A stretch of 64,000 nucleotides of DNA from Owenia fusiformis (taxonomy: Eukaryota; Annelida; Polychaeta; Sabellida; Oweniidae), in assembly GCA_903813345.2 (NCBI GenBank), contig CAIIXF020000008.1, positions 14,802,822-14,866,821 on the forward strand. The letters run 5' to 3'. A model generated the notes under the pieces. It searched no databases. It was not told the origin of the DNA and was given only the letters and a program-made list of their open reading frames with translations. The position numbers and the translations under genes are program-made. This document shows positions 10,963-22,555 of this stretch, piece after piece (positions within the stretch are counted from its first letter, which is position 1; every line of letters starts with the position of its first letter).

Positions 10963-11540
10963 CTTGATAACAAAATCAATATATGAAATTAGGCATGTTC
11001 CAAAAGTAATAAGAAGATCATGTAGGCTACAACTTGTAACCATTTTAACATGCTGTAATTTGAAGAATCCACTAGCATGAAATTAATAAATCATATTATT
11101 TGGGATCATTACTTTTTGAACACCATATTAAATAAATTATTTCAAAAATAATCTTATATGAGATACAATACATGCTTCAGTTCCTTACTTAATGTTGTAT
11201 TGCGACATAAACACCAGAAAACACTTTAGGGAGATACATGTATGAGTAAATGAAGTGTAATGGTTTGTTTTGATACATTTTAATTCTTCTATAACTAATT
11301 CACTCTGAGAAGAGGGATTACTAGAAGGACATTACAAAGAGCATTTTTTCAGATTACTACAGAATTTTAGATTGCTTCAAAATCAAGACCTTGTACTCTC
11401 TGAATTTACCAAGAAAATGTGGTCTTCCTAAGGCATTGCTGCATTAGTTCTTATTTAATCTGATAAAAAACGGGTGTGTATTGGGTGGCACGTTAGTAAA
11501 CAAACATATTGACTTGGACAATACTAGTATACGGCACATA

Positions 11541-11994
11541 TAGGTTATTTACTGGGAGGGATTGAATATGGGTTTTATTCCGAGGGACAATATGATATTG
11601 ACCGAATGGTAATATGATATTGACCGAGGGAGCGCAGCGACCGAGTGTCAATATCATATTTCCCAAGGTCAATATCATATTTTCCGAGGAATAAAACCCA
11701 TATTCAATCCCGACCAGAAATAACCTATTTATTCCATAATACATTCCTCCTTAAAATGTTACATTTGGATAATGCTTTTATCAATTAGTCAAGGTTAAAA
11801 ATAACCGGGAAAACCAAAAATAGGTTAATACGTTCCAATACGATTTTTGTCCCGGGGACAATACTATTTTTCCATGTAATATGCTCCAATACGATTTTTG
11901 TCCCGGGGACAATACGATTTTTTCATGTAATACGATTCAATACGATTTTTATTCCTTCATATTTCCCTGGGAAAACAGTAGTATTATGGAATAA
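11541..11994. repeat. Compound hairpin repeat, copy 1
   Basis: A 190-bp imperfect palindrome (arms with AATATGATATTGACCGAGGG; tip GAGCGCAGCGACCGAG) is followed by a segment bounded by TTATTCCATAATAC and GTATTATGGAATAA. The second part contains two to three direct repeats of a unit with CCAATACGATTTTTGTCCCG. Relatives at 53926-54518 and 55274-55533. Confidence 0.75.
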
Positions 11995-12729
11995 TTATTA
12001 ATATTACATAGTGCAATGTGTTAAACAATATTTGGGGATAAATACCATCTCTATACTGTATCATTTAGGCCTATCTTGATGTATTACAGGGACGAAATTG
12101 TATGTCATCAATCTGTTCATGGTTTTTAAAGTTGATGAGATAACAAAGAAATTCAAATGCGTTGGTAATCTTTGATTTTTGAGTCATTTATCTGAATATT
12201 GGATAGCAGGACAATCTCAACTATATGAAAGTTACAGGGGACATCAACACAATATACAAAAAGTTATATTATGACATCACAATATAATTCTAATTGTTAA
12301 ATAATCTAGGCCACACAGGTACCTGGCTTATGGTGCTTTTATACTCAATGATATAAACTTATATACCTGATGCTAAAACAGGAAAGAAAACAATGCAATC
12401 ATAGCAATTATGACTCAATTCATGCTCGATCAAATACACCACAGCAACAAAATATTCATAGGTACTGGGCCAATTAATAGATGGCAGCCTAATCAGGCCT
12501 CGTTTTATACCATTATAGAACTGATAACACTGCCATCTTTCAATCAACCCAGTACTTATTGAGAAAATACTTAATAACACTACTGGCATATATCATGCTT
12601 TTGTTTAAATCTTATCATATATCATTCACTCACTACAATATGTAAAAAATATCTGATGAAACTCAAAAATGGAATCGGGAACAAATTTTTAAGGTATGAT
12701 CTATAAAGGGAAAATTACTGCAATCTTAC

Positions 12730-12901
12730 CTTCTGGGTACTTGAATAGCCTATCATGGTTGTCCACCTGTATGGTTGAGTTGGCTCCTGATCTGGCAAAC
12801 CTTATAATATGGTACTGCCCATCATTGATTCGGGTAGAAAATTCTCCAATGGGGTGGTCATATGATCCCATGTTATACACCACAAATAACTGCCCATCAA
12901 C
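12730..12901 (-). CDS. Nrxn: Neurexin exon: central LNS6, up to splice site 4
   Basis: 172 nt, phase 0 in, phase 1 out. It encodes VDGQLFVVYNMGSYDHPIGE, then INDGQYHIIRFARSGANSTI and QVDN, ending Lys-Tyr-Pro-Glu-(Gly). Vertebrate LNS6 has Asn-Asp-Gly-Lys-Tyr-His-Val-Val-Arg-Phe and the same Gln-Val-Asp, and its SS4 insert enters right after Tyr-Pro-x-Gly. The exon-intron junction is therefore at the conserved SS4 boundary. Acceptor TTTACTCCAG; donor GAAG/GTAAGA. Confidence 0.96.
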
Positions 12902-13041
12902 CTGGAGTAAATGAGATATTTATTTATAAAATGGAACCCCAAATAACTGTAAATATGAAGGATGTAACTGAAATGCACATTAAACCATAATGGAAAACAT
13001 GAGTCAATATTTCTGAAATAACTATCACAAACTGAACAAAC

Positions 13042-13220
13042 CAGTTCCATTTCTATGTAGTCATTTGACCTATCACTGTCAATCCTCAAGATGATACAGT
13101 CTTTCTGTGTTGTGACTAGGCCCAGGGCTATCTGATCATGTTTCATGTGAGGTCTCTCCCCCTCTGGGTAAGTCAAGGTAATCAGACCCCCCTTCTCACC
13201 AAACTGATATGATGTACTTT
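13042..13220 (-). CDS. Nrxn: Neurexin exon: N-terminal LNS6
   Basis: 179 nt, phase 1 in, phase 0 out. It encodes STSYQFGEKGGLITLTYPEG, then ERPHMKHDQIALGLVTTQKD and a Leu-Arg-Ile-Asp-Ser strand ending Tyr-Ile-Glu-Met-Glu-Leu. LNS6 is the neuroligin-binding domain. The Tyr-x-Phe-Gly-x-x-Gly-Gly opening and the Arg-Pro-x-x-x-x-Asp-x-x-Ala-x-Gly stretch match vertebrate LNS6. Acceptor TTCTTTTCAG; donor CTG/GTTTGT is weak. Confidence 0.95.
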
Positions 13221-13388
13221 CTGAAAAGAAATTCAAGGAACAATTCATGTCATGTGATTCATGTTGGAACTAGGATGTTGAAGATTCATATGATTTGCAG
13301 GGTTTTGTTTGTCTGTTTCTCAATTTTACCCATTAAAATAACATTCCACCAGTAAATTCTTTTTACATAATAGCAGCCAGATTGTTAC

Positions 13389-13508
13389 CTTCTGAGCAGG
13401 TATCCCCACTGAATGACGTCATATCACAATCACATGTGTACTTGTTCCAGGCCTGTACACACCTTCCTCCATGATCACATGCATCTTTGTTGCATGTTAC
13501 AGTTGGAC
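13389..13508 (-). CDS. Nrxn: Neurexin exon: EGF3
   Basis: 120 nt, symmetrical phase 1, encoding a single EGF-like module: PTVTCNKDACDHGGRC, VQAWNKYTCDCDMTSFSG, DTCSE. The six cysteines and the Cys-Asp-Cys-x-Met-Thr-Ser-x-Ser-Gly motif match EGF3, which precedes LNS6 in alpha-neurexins. Acceptor TTCTTCCAG; donor GAAG/GTAACA. Confidence 0.96.
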
Positions 13509-14085
13509 CTGGAAGAATTCAGTCCATCAATCAGGAAATATACACTAGCTATTAAGAAAAATATACACTTCCCATCTAGCCTAAACAGTGCTCTCCTCAG
13601 AAATCTTTTAGACAGATAGAAAATGCTGCATGATGCTTTGTGCTATTCATGTTTACCAGAAAAATAATTTTCCACCAATTATGAGGTCATTTCTGTATGG
13701 AAGTGTAATCAGATCTGAAACCATGTTCCTTTTGATGTTAGTCAATCTCAAGATTTTAGTTGTCCAAGATATATTAGAATTTACTGTGCATGTTTGTCAT
13801 GTTTGTTGTTATACTCACTCTCACCTTTTAAGCATACTTTGTTATCTATTATGATACATGTTCATTTTCTGAAATTTTGTAACCCCTGTGTACCTCTAAA
13901 GCTAAACCTTTTTTTACATTTTTATTTCTCTTTTAATAATACATCATACAAAAATATCAGTTTGCAATTATCAATTTTCAGTTTACAGAAATATTAGTCC
14001 AAAATGAAAAACAAAATTTTTTCTAAGCTAATAAGCTAAACTTATTATTTGCTAGACAAGTTGAATGTATGTAGTTTGCGCTTAC
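13509..14085 (-). other. Neurexin intron between LNS5 and EGF3 (577 bp)
   Basis: At the position of vertebrate SS6. A weak 21-nt in-phase candidate mini-exon (13825-13845) is discussed in the findings. ORFs on the plus strand here look accidental. Confidence 0.8.
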
Positions 14086-14850
14086 CATTACATCCACTGG
14101 AAATAAGATCCAGGTACTCCCCAGGTATGGTCACATCCCTGTCTTCCACTACCCTTGGCCTTATACCATTCAGGTCAAAGGATGCCATACAGCCTTGAAA
14201 ACCAAACCTAGATGCCATCAACTTTGGAAGGCTGTTAAATAAAAGCTTACTCAAGCCCCCAAGATACAGAGGCTCTAGTAAGTCATAGTGGACTTCTTTT
14301 GAATCTCCTAAATGATCAACTCTTGATTTGCCGTCCACTCGTAAGATATGCTGGTTTAGAGTTGGCCGTAAAACAGCAATGTCGTGCCATTTATTATCAT
14401 TGAGTTTCTTAGGATTATCAGATATGATAACGTGAGGTCCACTTCCTACGTCATAAACAAAATGTAAATTTCCTTTCACCATTTCTAAAGCAATGAAATC
14501 CCCTCCTTCACCTTTGTTAAACATGACGAGACCATCTGGTTCTGTTGTTTTCAGTTGGAAAAATAAGTTAAATGTTGAGTATGCATTGAGTCTGGGTAGC
14601 ATTGCGTAAGCATGTGATGACTTGAACGTAACTGGGTTCTGGATTAGCTTTTCCATTTTATCAAATGTAGCAGTGACTTCTATATTTGTTACTTCTCCAG
14701 ACATGGCCATTTCAAAGAATTGATTTCCATTGAATGTAAACTGTGACATTTGACCAACAAAATTTGATCGCGATCTTCCATCATCTTTTCGTTTGATTGC
14801 GACATCAATGTCTTGGAATTCCATGATGCTGGAGTCACCCTGCATACTGT
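14086..14850 (-). CDS. Nrxn: Neurexin exon: end of LNS4 and complete LNS5
   Basis: A 765-nt exon, phase 1 in and out. The first ~50 residues finish LNS4 (SNFVGQMSQFTFNGNQFFEM, then MSGEV). LNS5 follows with NPVTFKSSHAYAMLPRLNAY, LFFQLKTTEPDGLVMFNKG, GGDFIALEMVKGNLHFVYDV, LNDNKWHDIAV, PLYLGG and GFQGCMASFDLNGIRP, and it ends SSGCNG. Vertebrate LNS5 shares Asn-Pro-Val-Thr-Phe-Lys-Ser, Val-Lys-Gly-x-Leu-His and Gly-Phe-Gln-Gly-Cys. The open frame continues upstream of the acceptor (GTTACAG), but those residues are intronic. Donor AATG/GTAAGC. Confidence 0.96.
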
Positions 14851-15912
14851 CTGTAACAAAAAATATTGAACATAAGTTACATATAAAATATGGTTCATGT
14901 GGTATATGTACACATGAACTCCCTGAAGAATTTAGTAGAATCAAAACTAACTTATTTGGCAACAAACCTTTACAATGTTCTATCAGAACCATATCTTTCT
15001 CAACTCATATGTATATGTATCATGTATACTTTTAATGAAGATGAAGTATCGTATATAAAAATAGAGGAAATTTCAAAGAAGAGAAGTGTTGTTGAAAGCT
15101 GTTCTAAAATGTAGTTATTGAGTATGGAACATTGTGCATAAAAGATAAACTGAGCTCTATTTAGAAGCAGATATCATTGTGTTTGCAAAAGTATGTATCA
15201 ACATGGGGATGAAAAAATCCTTGTTATAAATCAAGGAAACTTAAGATTGTCTTTCATACTGTATATATTTAAGTAAAAAAGACCGAAACTGCCACCACAC
15301 ATTTACAAGTACAACCCCATGTAGACCAACAAACAATACAAGCCTACTGCTAAATATTGATACATCATTGCACACCTGTAACACCATGAAATGTGCATGC
15401 CAATAAAAATAGATAAAAATAATTGAAAATGCAAAATGCAATATTATAATGAGGAAAATTGTCTTGCTGTTGTTACCTATATACCAGTGATCATCTGTAA
15501 TCAAAGAAAACTGTGAATAGTAGAAAATTAGACCAGATTTTCTCGAGATATTACAATATAGGATATGTTTGAGATGTTTTTGTATATACAGTAGTTAGAA
15601 TGAATATAGAATGAGATGTTAGTAAGATAGATGTGATCATTAAAGATAGAACAGTGAAAAATTAAAATAATTGACAACTAATTCAGATTTGAAGACTTGA
15701 AGATTGTTACAGCAGAAAATTAAAATTGTGGTTTTGAAACTGGCCATCCTAGATCAAGGTGATAATCATACAATGTAAAACATGTACAATAAAGACATTT
15801 CATCTTAAACAATAAATTATAAAAGTTTTCCTTGAGACACAATGTTTTTATTATTTTATAGCATGTTCTTGTAATACAAGTATGTATACAAAATTATCAC
15901 ATGATCCCTGTA

Positions 15913-16064
15913 CAGGGTGTTTCAAATTGACTGTCCCTCCATCCACAGCTGAGCTAATCGTACAAATATGTAAAAGGTTTTAATAAGTCTACAATTGAAA
16001 AAGCTTTCATATGATGTATAACATATGGGAGTTGATGGAAGAATAGTCATTATGAAACACCCTG
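15913..16064. mobile_element. Short MITE-like inverted repeat
   Basis: Ends CAGGGTGTTTCAAATTGACT and GAATAGTCATTATGAAACACCCTG are roughly complementary. The left flank is TA; the right flank is not clearly TA. Confidence 0.45.
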
Positions 16065-17698
16065 TGCAAGCAGTGATAAAGCAATGGTATACATAATCTA
16101 CCAGTGGAACCAACAACCATTCGGGTGTAACATATGGATATAACAGAGAAAGTATATAATGTCTGAATTGTGATACTTATTTGGGACATAAGTGACACCA
16201 AGTCAACACCTTAGAATGTAAAAGCATTTCACAATTCAGCCATATCACAACAAAATAAATGCGCTAGATATAGTATGGATGAGACTAACACAAAATGTAC
16301 AAACACATACAGAACGAACAGAACAATGTGCTATAATGGAAGACCCATGGTTAAAATGCCATTACCTGATCATGCTTTAGCCACTTCTTTTTCATTTCTT
16401 GATTTCAAATTTGTATCAAAAAGTTTAATGGTAGACATATGTTTCTTTTAAAGTAGTGAAATCAAAGTATTGAAAATGTTATCTTTGAAATTAGGTGATG
16501 AGATTTTTCTTCATTCCTGATGACACAAGTCTTTAGCTTGGTCCTTGTATTTTCTGCAATTTAAGGTAGGTAGAGTACATAACTAATTTCACCAACTGAC
16601 GTTAACTAGTATTTTGTCCTGTACAAGTAGGTACAGATTAGTCATCCCACTTCCCTCACCTTAAAGCATGACCAGCAATGCATTTTACCATGGGAAACAA
16701 CATAACAGATAGCATATAAGGCAAAGTAGTTACCCTTAGGGATGAGAACTATAGAGCCTAGATGGATAAAGTTCACTTGTAGAGCTTGACGCTTGCCCGA
16801 GAGCTTGTCTGTAACATAACCAGGCAACATGTAATACCTAGCTTTGGTCACCAGATGGGCATTCACTTTGACAATGTGTAGTATTGTCACTCTTGTTAAG
16901 TGTTATATCAAGGACTTGTACAATGGTCAAAGTCTGATGGCGTGGAAATGTACTTTCAAAGGATTTAAAATATTATCACAGTGTTTGCTATGTCTTATTC
17001 TTGGAGTAAAAGGTCTAAATAATGATGATATGTATTTGTGCAGAGATAATGTGAGAAAGATTGCAGGAGACAAGCATTGATTTCAAGAGGCATGTAGGAA
17101 AGGAGAACAGGATGATATGTACCTATAATTCATGATTTGTCTTTTCACATATACAACAGCCCTCAGGGATGATGCCATTTGTCAAATGTTGTGGATTAAC
17201 AAAGATAATTTCACTTCAGGGAGGGGGTAAAAACTTCATTATTCCACTACAATTGATCAATCCTGAAGGTATCATCAAAAAGTTGAGTTGATGGATTATT
17301 TTTCACCATGAAGATTTCAGACATTACTGGCTTTTATGTAAAGATATGAAGAAATGACAAACATGAATCAGCTATAGGGTTTATCAAATCAGACATAACA
17401 CTTGTATAATATATTTGAGTGCAGAACAAGACCATTACGCCATGGTGTAACAATTACGGACTTAACATGGTATAACAAATACGGACTCGACACAGTGTCA
17501 TAGTTCCAAACTTGGCATGGTGTCACAGTTACAGATTTGACACTCCTTTGCTTTATTAACACATTTGGTACAAGATGCAATCAAGATCTTCAATAAGTTC
17601 AACTTGGTGTAAGTTGTCAGAATAAATCACTCTCATATGGTGCAAAGGTAAATTGCTTGTAATACAAGGTGTTTGAAGAAGATTTGATGAATATATAC

Positions 17699-18567
17699 TA
17701 GAGGTGTCAAGTATTAACCGGTTAACCGCCGATAATGCCTTGAACGGTCTGTGTTTTTATGGGTGGTTAGTTGACCGTGTATAATTCTGTTATTTCCCGC
17801 GCTAATATTATATGCTCATCTGTTTGGTTTTAAAGTGTCAGTTTCACGTAAGCTACTCATACATGTCATAAGTCCGATAACTCATTACAAACATCCAATC
17901 AGCAACTTTAATCCCTGACACATTGCTTTCCCGAGCTTACTTTGCATGTTAATCTGTTTGTTTTTCAAGTGTTAGTTTCATGTGAGCTACTCATACATGT
18001 GATAGTTCCGATCACTCCTTACAAACATCCAATCAGCACCTTTAATCCCTGCCACATTGCTTTCCCGCGCTTACTTTGCATGTTAATCTGTTTGTTTTTT
18101 AAGTGTCAGCCAATCTGTAATCAACTCATATTGCAAAACTATTTCATAAATAAATTATATGCATTTTTTAATTCTTCAGTTTTGTTATTATTGTTGTCTA
18201 TCAACGTCGCCAAAATGTCAAAGGTCAAAGCCTCGCTTTGGTACTGAGAAAATTAAAATCAAAATAAACACTAATCAGCTGCAATTCTCGTTGTTATGGT
18301 GCGTTCGTGGAGATCCAAGGGTAAACCAGTGTGGTAATTTAGAGGTACCGGTAGTCAGGTAGTGTATGAATAGAACAGAGTAAAGCTTGACGAACGTAAA
18401 AAATAAACGCTGATATATCATTTTTCCAATTTTTTTCAACTTTCAAGATCGAAGATGAAGATTTCATTTGAAATTATCAGTTCAAATTTCCCGCCGGTTA
18501 ACCGACTTTAACAGGTAAAAACATCCGGTTAACTGGTTAATGCTCAAGTAGTTAATTGACACCACTA
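17699..18567. mobile_element. hAT-type non-autonomous transposon with 8-bp target duplication
   Basis: 869 bp. Ends are TAGAGGTGTCAA and TTGACACCACTA, flanked by ATATATAC at 17691-17698 and 18568-18575. The subterminal inverted GGTTAACCG/CCGGTTAAC motifs agree with terminal pairing. Inside is a tandem duplication of about 125 bp (about 17813-18110) and a short Met-Ser-Lys-Val-Lys-Ala-Ser-Leu-Trp-Tyr-stop frame that may be the decayed start of a transposase. Ends and duplication length are those of hAT elements. Confidence 0.75.
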
Positions 18568-19941
18568 ATATATACTTCTTGGACACCCTGTAAATTGTGC
18601 TGTAAAAAGAAACATTGTAACATTCATATGTAGGAAGTGCTTTACTTGTACAATAACATTATCAGTGTATAATTATAGATGGAAGTGTGTATTTAGCCTC
18701 TCTCAGAGCCTCAGAAAAACAGAGCTTATACATGTATATTAAGGATGGGGGTATTTCTACCCTTGACCAGAATTTTTTTCTATCAATCTCAAAATTTATT
18801 TTTTAACCCACCATGTTGTACAAGGACTCGCCAGCCCAGAGTAAAAACAGAAAAATGTGAGCTCCCAATGGTGTAATAGACCATCATGTCATTTCTGCAG
18901 GCTCTGGGTAAGACATTGTTCTTAACATACAGTCCATAGCACACAGTGACTGAGCATTGACTTGAACATCTTTACATGTCAAGTGCTGTTATATAAGAAT
19001 TTGTCATTCTGTCATTAGAGAATACACTGTAAACCTGAAAAAATGTATTAGATCTATTTTGCGAAAAAAATAGCAATATTGTGTAGTTTAATGATGCAAA
19101 TTTTTCACGGTTTACAATATATCTATGACTTGGACTATATCATTAAAATAAGTTCAGAAACTATGTTTTGATTTATGTATCAGATGAAATAGCTGATTTT
19201 TGCAGTTGTTCAATTCTGCCATTCAGAGCTACTTCATCATTGTTCTAAATACATTTGTATGTCAATTCTTAGCTAGATGCAATTATATCTAATAAGAAAC
19301 AATATAAGTGATGTAACACCAAATATCTATCAAGGCATTGCAGATGGCATTCCAAATTAGAGATTTACCCTCATCAAGCGCCATTTTTACTTTCCATCTT
19401 AAAATTCGGCCGCTTGTTTCTGAAAGTTAAGTTTGATATTAGCATACCCTTTATACAACATATACAAAATGCATCTATTATATGTTAATTTCTATGTTAT
19501 GTACCCATTTAGAGCCACACTTACAGTTTCCACACATGAGGGAGTATCTGTCTTTTAAAGAATTAATGCATTTTTGATGTTATCTAAGTACATGTAATCT
19601 ACTACTCTGTACATGCACCTCTAATTAAATTGGAATTCATATTTTTACATAATTTTTCAAATGAAACATTACAAATTGTTGTAATTTTACATATAAATAA
19701 ATTTGCTTCATGATTTTTTCTGTGATAAAAACAAAAAAAGACCAACGGTAATTTCTCTTATCAATATAATATATATATTATATTATATTTTAAAAGGCAT
19801 GATTTAGATTGTATATATAACCTCCCTTGTTGATTTTAAGCTACTGAATAAAATGGCAATCTGGAATTAGACAGGTAAATATGATAATGGGTCCAGAAAA
19901 GTGGGCATGTGAGACATGGCTATATATACCTATATATGGCT

Positions 19942-20152
19942 TTATCCCACCCTAAGTGCTTTATATGATTGTATAATAGCATTGTATAACTGCAATATAA
20001 AACCAACACTCATCGTTTACAACTCTTGAGAACGATATACAACTCCTGGATAGCGTATACAACTCCTGGGCAGCGTATACAACTCTTCGACTTGATATAC
20101 AACTGCTGAATTTAGATTAACCTTTTATTGATTAAAGACTAGGGTGGGATAA
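19942..20152. repeat. Inverted-repeat element with internal 21-bp tandem array
   Basis: Ends TTATCCCACCCTAAGT and ACTAGGGTGGGATAA are inverted. Between them, 20011-20105 holds five copies of a unit like GCGTATACAACTCCTGG. Confidence 0.6.
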
Positions 20153-20160
20153 TAAAATCA

Positions 20161-20292
20161 TATAATGGTTGATTCTGTATATCGTTATTCTCTCGTGAGT
20201 ATATGATATATTCACTCGTTCCCTTCAGTCACTCGTGAGTATATCATATACTCACTTGAGTATAAACACGATATACGGAATCAACCATTATA
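20161..20292. repeat. 132-bp palindrome
   Basis: Outer arms TATAATGGTTGATTC and its complement, with inner inverted CTCGTGAGTATATGATATA and GTATATCATATACTCAC. Imperfect but extensive self-complementarity. Confidence 0.7.
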
Positions 20293-21618
20293 TAACCTCA
20301 TAATATATGGAGTGGGATCTGTTTTTAGCTTATTACGCTAGATTTTGATTCTGTGTTGAAATGACCAATGAACAAGGTTCAAGTTGCATTTATATAAAAT
20401 AAACTATGATTCTAGCATATTTAATTCAATTCATTTTCATTATATCCATGTCTTTAACTTAAATGATTAGCTTAGAGGCATAACATTTATTTGCCTCAGT
20501 GACAAACCCTTAAAACCTGTTTCAATAACAAAAAATTGAAGCCCAAAAATGTCAGCATCATAAAAGTATACATGTTCAACTGAAGCCACATGAAGAAAAA
20601 ATAGATAAAATACCTCAAATACCTCAACCCATCTCAAAACACCATTTGATTGAACAAGTGAAAGTTAAAAATCTACTCCAGTGAACAACTATGACAACAA
20701 TACCCTAACACCTATTGGTCTTACATAAAACTTGCATATATTCCCCTGCAATGTAAATTGACATGTTGTTTGAATGATGTGATATACATACATGTATTAT
20801 AATACAATTAACCTGACTATCACTATTCTTAAATCTATTTCTATGAGAAACATTATGTTTCAAAGCACAAAATCAACTAAGCATAAACCAACTAGGGTGA
20901 ACTATGCCTCTATGAACTATCAAATTACAAAATAAACAATTTTTGGGGAATTTTAAAATCTTTTTTCTCATAAAACTATTTAAACAGGACAGGCATCATT
21001 GGAAGGTTTCTGAATTGATACACTATGACTTAAAACAAATGATTTAACTTAAAAGGAATAAATGAACATAGAAGTCAAGATATTTAAATAAATGTAAGAT
21101 CATTATTTTTTTAAAGAGGCAATGTCTCATAAGAAACACAATTTGAGTACCCCCCTTGATAATTTTGGATAAGAAGATGTAAAACAGTTTCATTGATTTA
21201 CCTACCAACTCTCAGATATTGTCTCCTCTGTTTACGTTGTCAATTTCATAACAGTTCTGACAATTGATTGTTCTGTTTATTTTCTCATTATATCACCAAT
21301 ACTGGACCCATAATTTGGTCTCAAGATATTTTTAAGGTATGTAAGATATTATATGAGCAATTATAATGGGACATCACTGATTGTCTGGGAAACCCTCGAG
21401 ACAATGCCTCCTTAAGGAATTATGTCGAGGTATGTTTAAGACTGAGTAAAGACATATTGGGTTGACCCATTTTTATTTTCAGTTGATATACTGAAATATT
21501 GCCTTAGTCACCCATTTATATTTTGACCCATGACAATCACTAAATTGATAAGAAAACAAAGAAAACATAAAAATATACAATAAAGGATAAGTTTATTTAT
21601 CATTAGATTTGTGAATAC

Positions 21619-21727
21619 CTTTGACAGGTTGTCCATTGTCGACCTTCAGATGAACACTCTTTGACCTACGTCGTATCCGTACTGTGTGCCATTTGTCATC
21701 ATTAAGGTTTGCCCCAGTTTCCATTGT
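21619..21727 (-). CDS. Nrxn: Neurexin exon: central LNS4
   Basis: 109 nt, phase 0 in, phase 1 out. It reads TMETGANLNDDKWHTVRIRR followed by RSKSVHLKVDNGQPVK. Asn-Leu-Asn-Asp-x-x-Trp-His-Thr-Val-Arg is the LNS4 signature. Acceptor ATTATTTCAG; donor AAAG/GTATTC. A second in-frame acceptor 36 nt upstream (at 21763) could extend the exon; see the SS3 finding. Confidence 0.93.
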
Positions 21728-22141
21728 CTGAAATAATGATGCATTATTGTATATGTAAGTAACCTGGTGATGTATATTTCAGTAAAGTTTTGCAATAGCC
21801 ATACATATTCATGTTTACCAAGTTTAGTTGTGGCACCTGCCTGCCCACATGCCAATCAATAGAAGACAGTGACAATATAACACTTTTTCAAGTGATGATA
21901 ATCGATTCGACACATTTACAGTTAACCTGTCTTAGTGAAAACCTCTCTCTAGTGAACACCTGTGTCTAGTGAACACCCCTTCTCAGCACATACTCCACTG
22001 ACTTTTGTATAAAATTGCCTCTCTGTAGTGAATACCCACCCACAGTGAACACATTGTAGCTCCATAAGTGTTCACTTTACACAGGTGTTACTGTAAATAC
22101 ATATAGTTCACATGTACACATGTATATTGTTGATCATGTAC
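21728..22141 (-). other. Neurexin SS3 intron (414 bp)
   Basis: Lies at the vertebrate SS3 position and contains a pogo-like MITE (21919-22093). Two in-frame SS3 options are described in the findings. Confidence 0.85.
21919..22093. mobile_element. Pogo-like MITE, TA-flanked
   Basis: CAGTTAACCTGTCTTAG at one end and ACACAGGTGTTACTG at the other with TA flanks, and internal AGTGAACACC repeats like those at 4254. Confidence 0.65.
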
Positions 22142-22359
22142 CTTGCTCCCGCTACCCAAGTTGATATCCAAGCGTATTGTTCCTTTGTATACAGCTAACT
22201 CCATCCTATCCTTGGACTTAACTGATGTTGTTGCAAATATGAGGCCATTCTCACGCTTGGTCCTAAACCTAATAGAGATGTCCTCAGCTTCTGTTTTGGA
22301 TTCTTCAGGCATGGTCAGCTTCATGTACTGTGTGCCATCAAACGCTAGAGTAGCAGCAC
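22142..22359 (-). CDS. Nrxn: Neurexin exon: N-terminal LNS4
   Basis: 218 nt, phase 1 in, phase 0 out. It encodes AATLAFDGTQYMKLTMPEES, then a Thr-Glu-Ala-Glu-Asp-Ile-Ser-Ile-Arg-Phe-Arg strand, NGLIFATTS and INLGSGSK. Vertebrate LNS4 has the same Thr-Glu-Ala-Glu-Asp and Arg-Phe-Arg stretch. The exon ends exactly where vertebrate SS3 inserts occur, before the Gly-x-Asn-Leu-Asn-Asp segment. Donor AAG/GTACAT is weaker than most in this gene. Confidence 0.95.
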
Positions 22360-22555
22360 CTTGGGGACAATAAAGATTATTAATGTTTAAGGTTTATCGG
22401 TAAAATTTTCTTTAATTTCATGGACTTTTACAGAATTGCTAATAAACATTTTTGATCTTACTTCTAAAAGGAAAACATACAATCACAGGATGCAATTGGC
22501 ACATACTCAATGTTTAGATAAAAATTAGTAAAATGTTAATGTGACCATGTCTTAC

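Larger units (their letters stand above)
9219..12729 (-). other. Neurexin SS4 intron (3.5 kb)
   Basis: Splits LNS6 at the conserved splice-site-4 position. It contains the mini-exon candidate 10930-10962, a 38-40-bp tandem array (9651-10055) and a compound hairpin repeat (11541-11994). No complete unrelated gene seen. Confidence 0.85.
14851..21618 (-). other. Neurexin intron within LNS4 (6.8 kb)
   Basis: Contains a short inverted-repeat element (15913-16064), a hAT-type MITE (17699-18567), a short tandem array and a palindrome (19942-20292). No other coding exon recognised. Confidence 0.85.

Noticed and set aside
12359-12589. Minus-strand ORF in the SS4 intron with Arg-Leu-Pro...Glu-Tyr-Phe spacing like vertebrate SS4 (Arg-Ile-Pro...Glu-Trp-Leu)
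   Set aside because: No phase-compatible pair of splice sites frames the stretch; the 33-nt candidate at 10930-10962 fits better.
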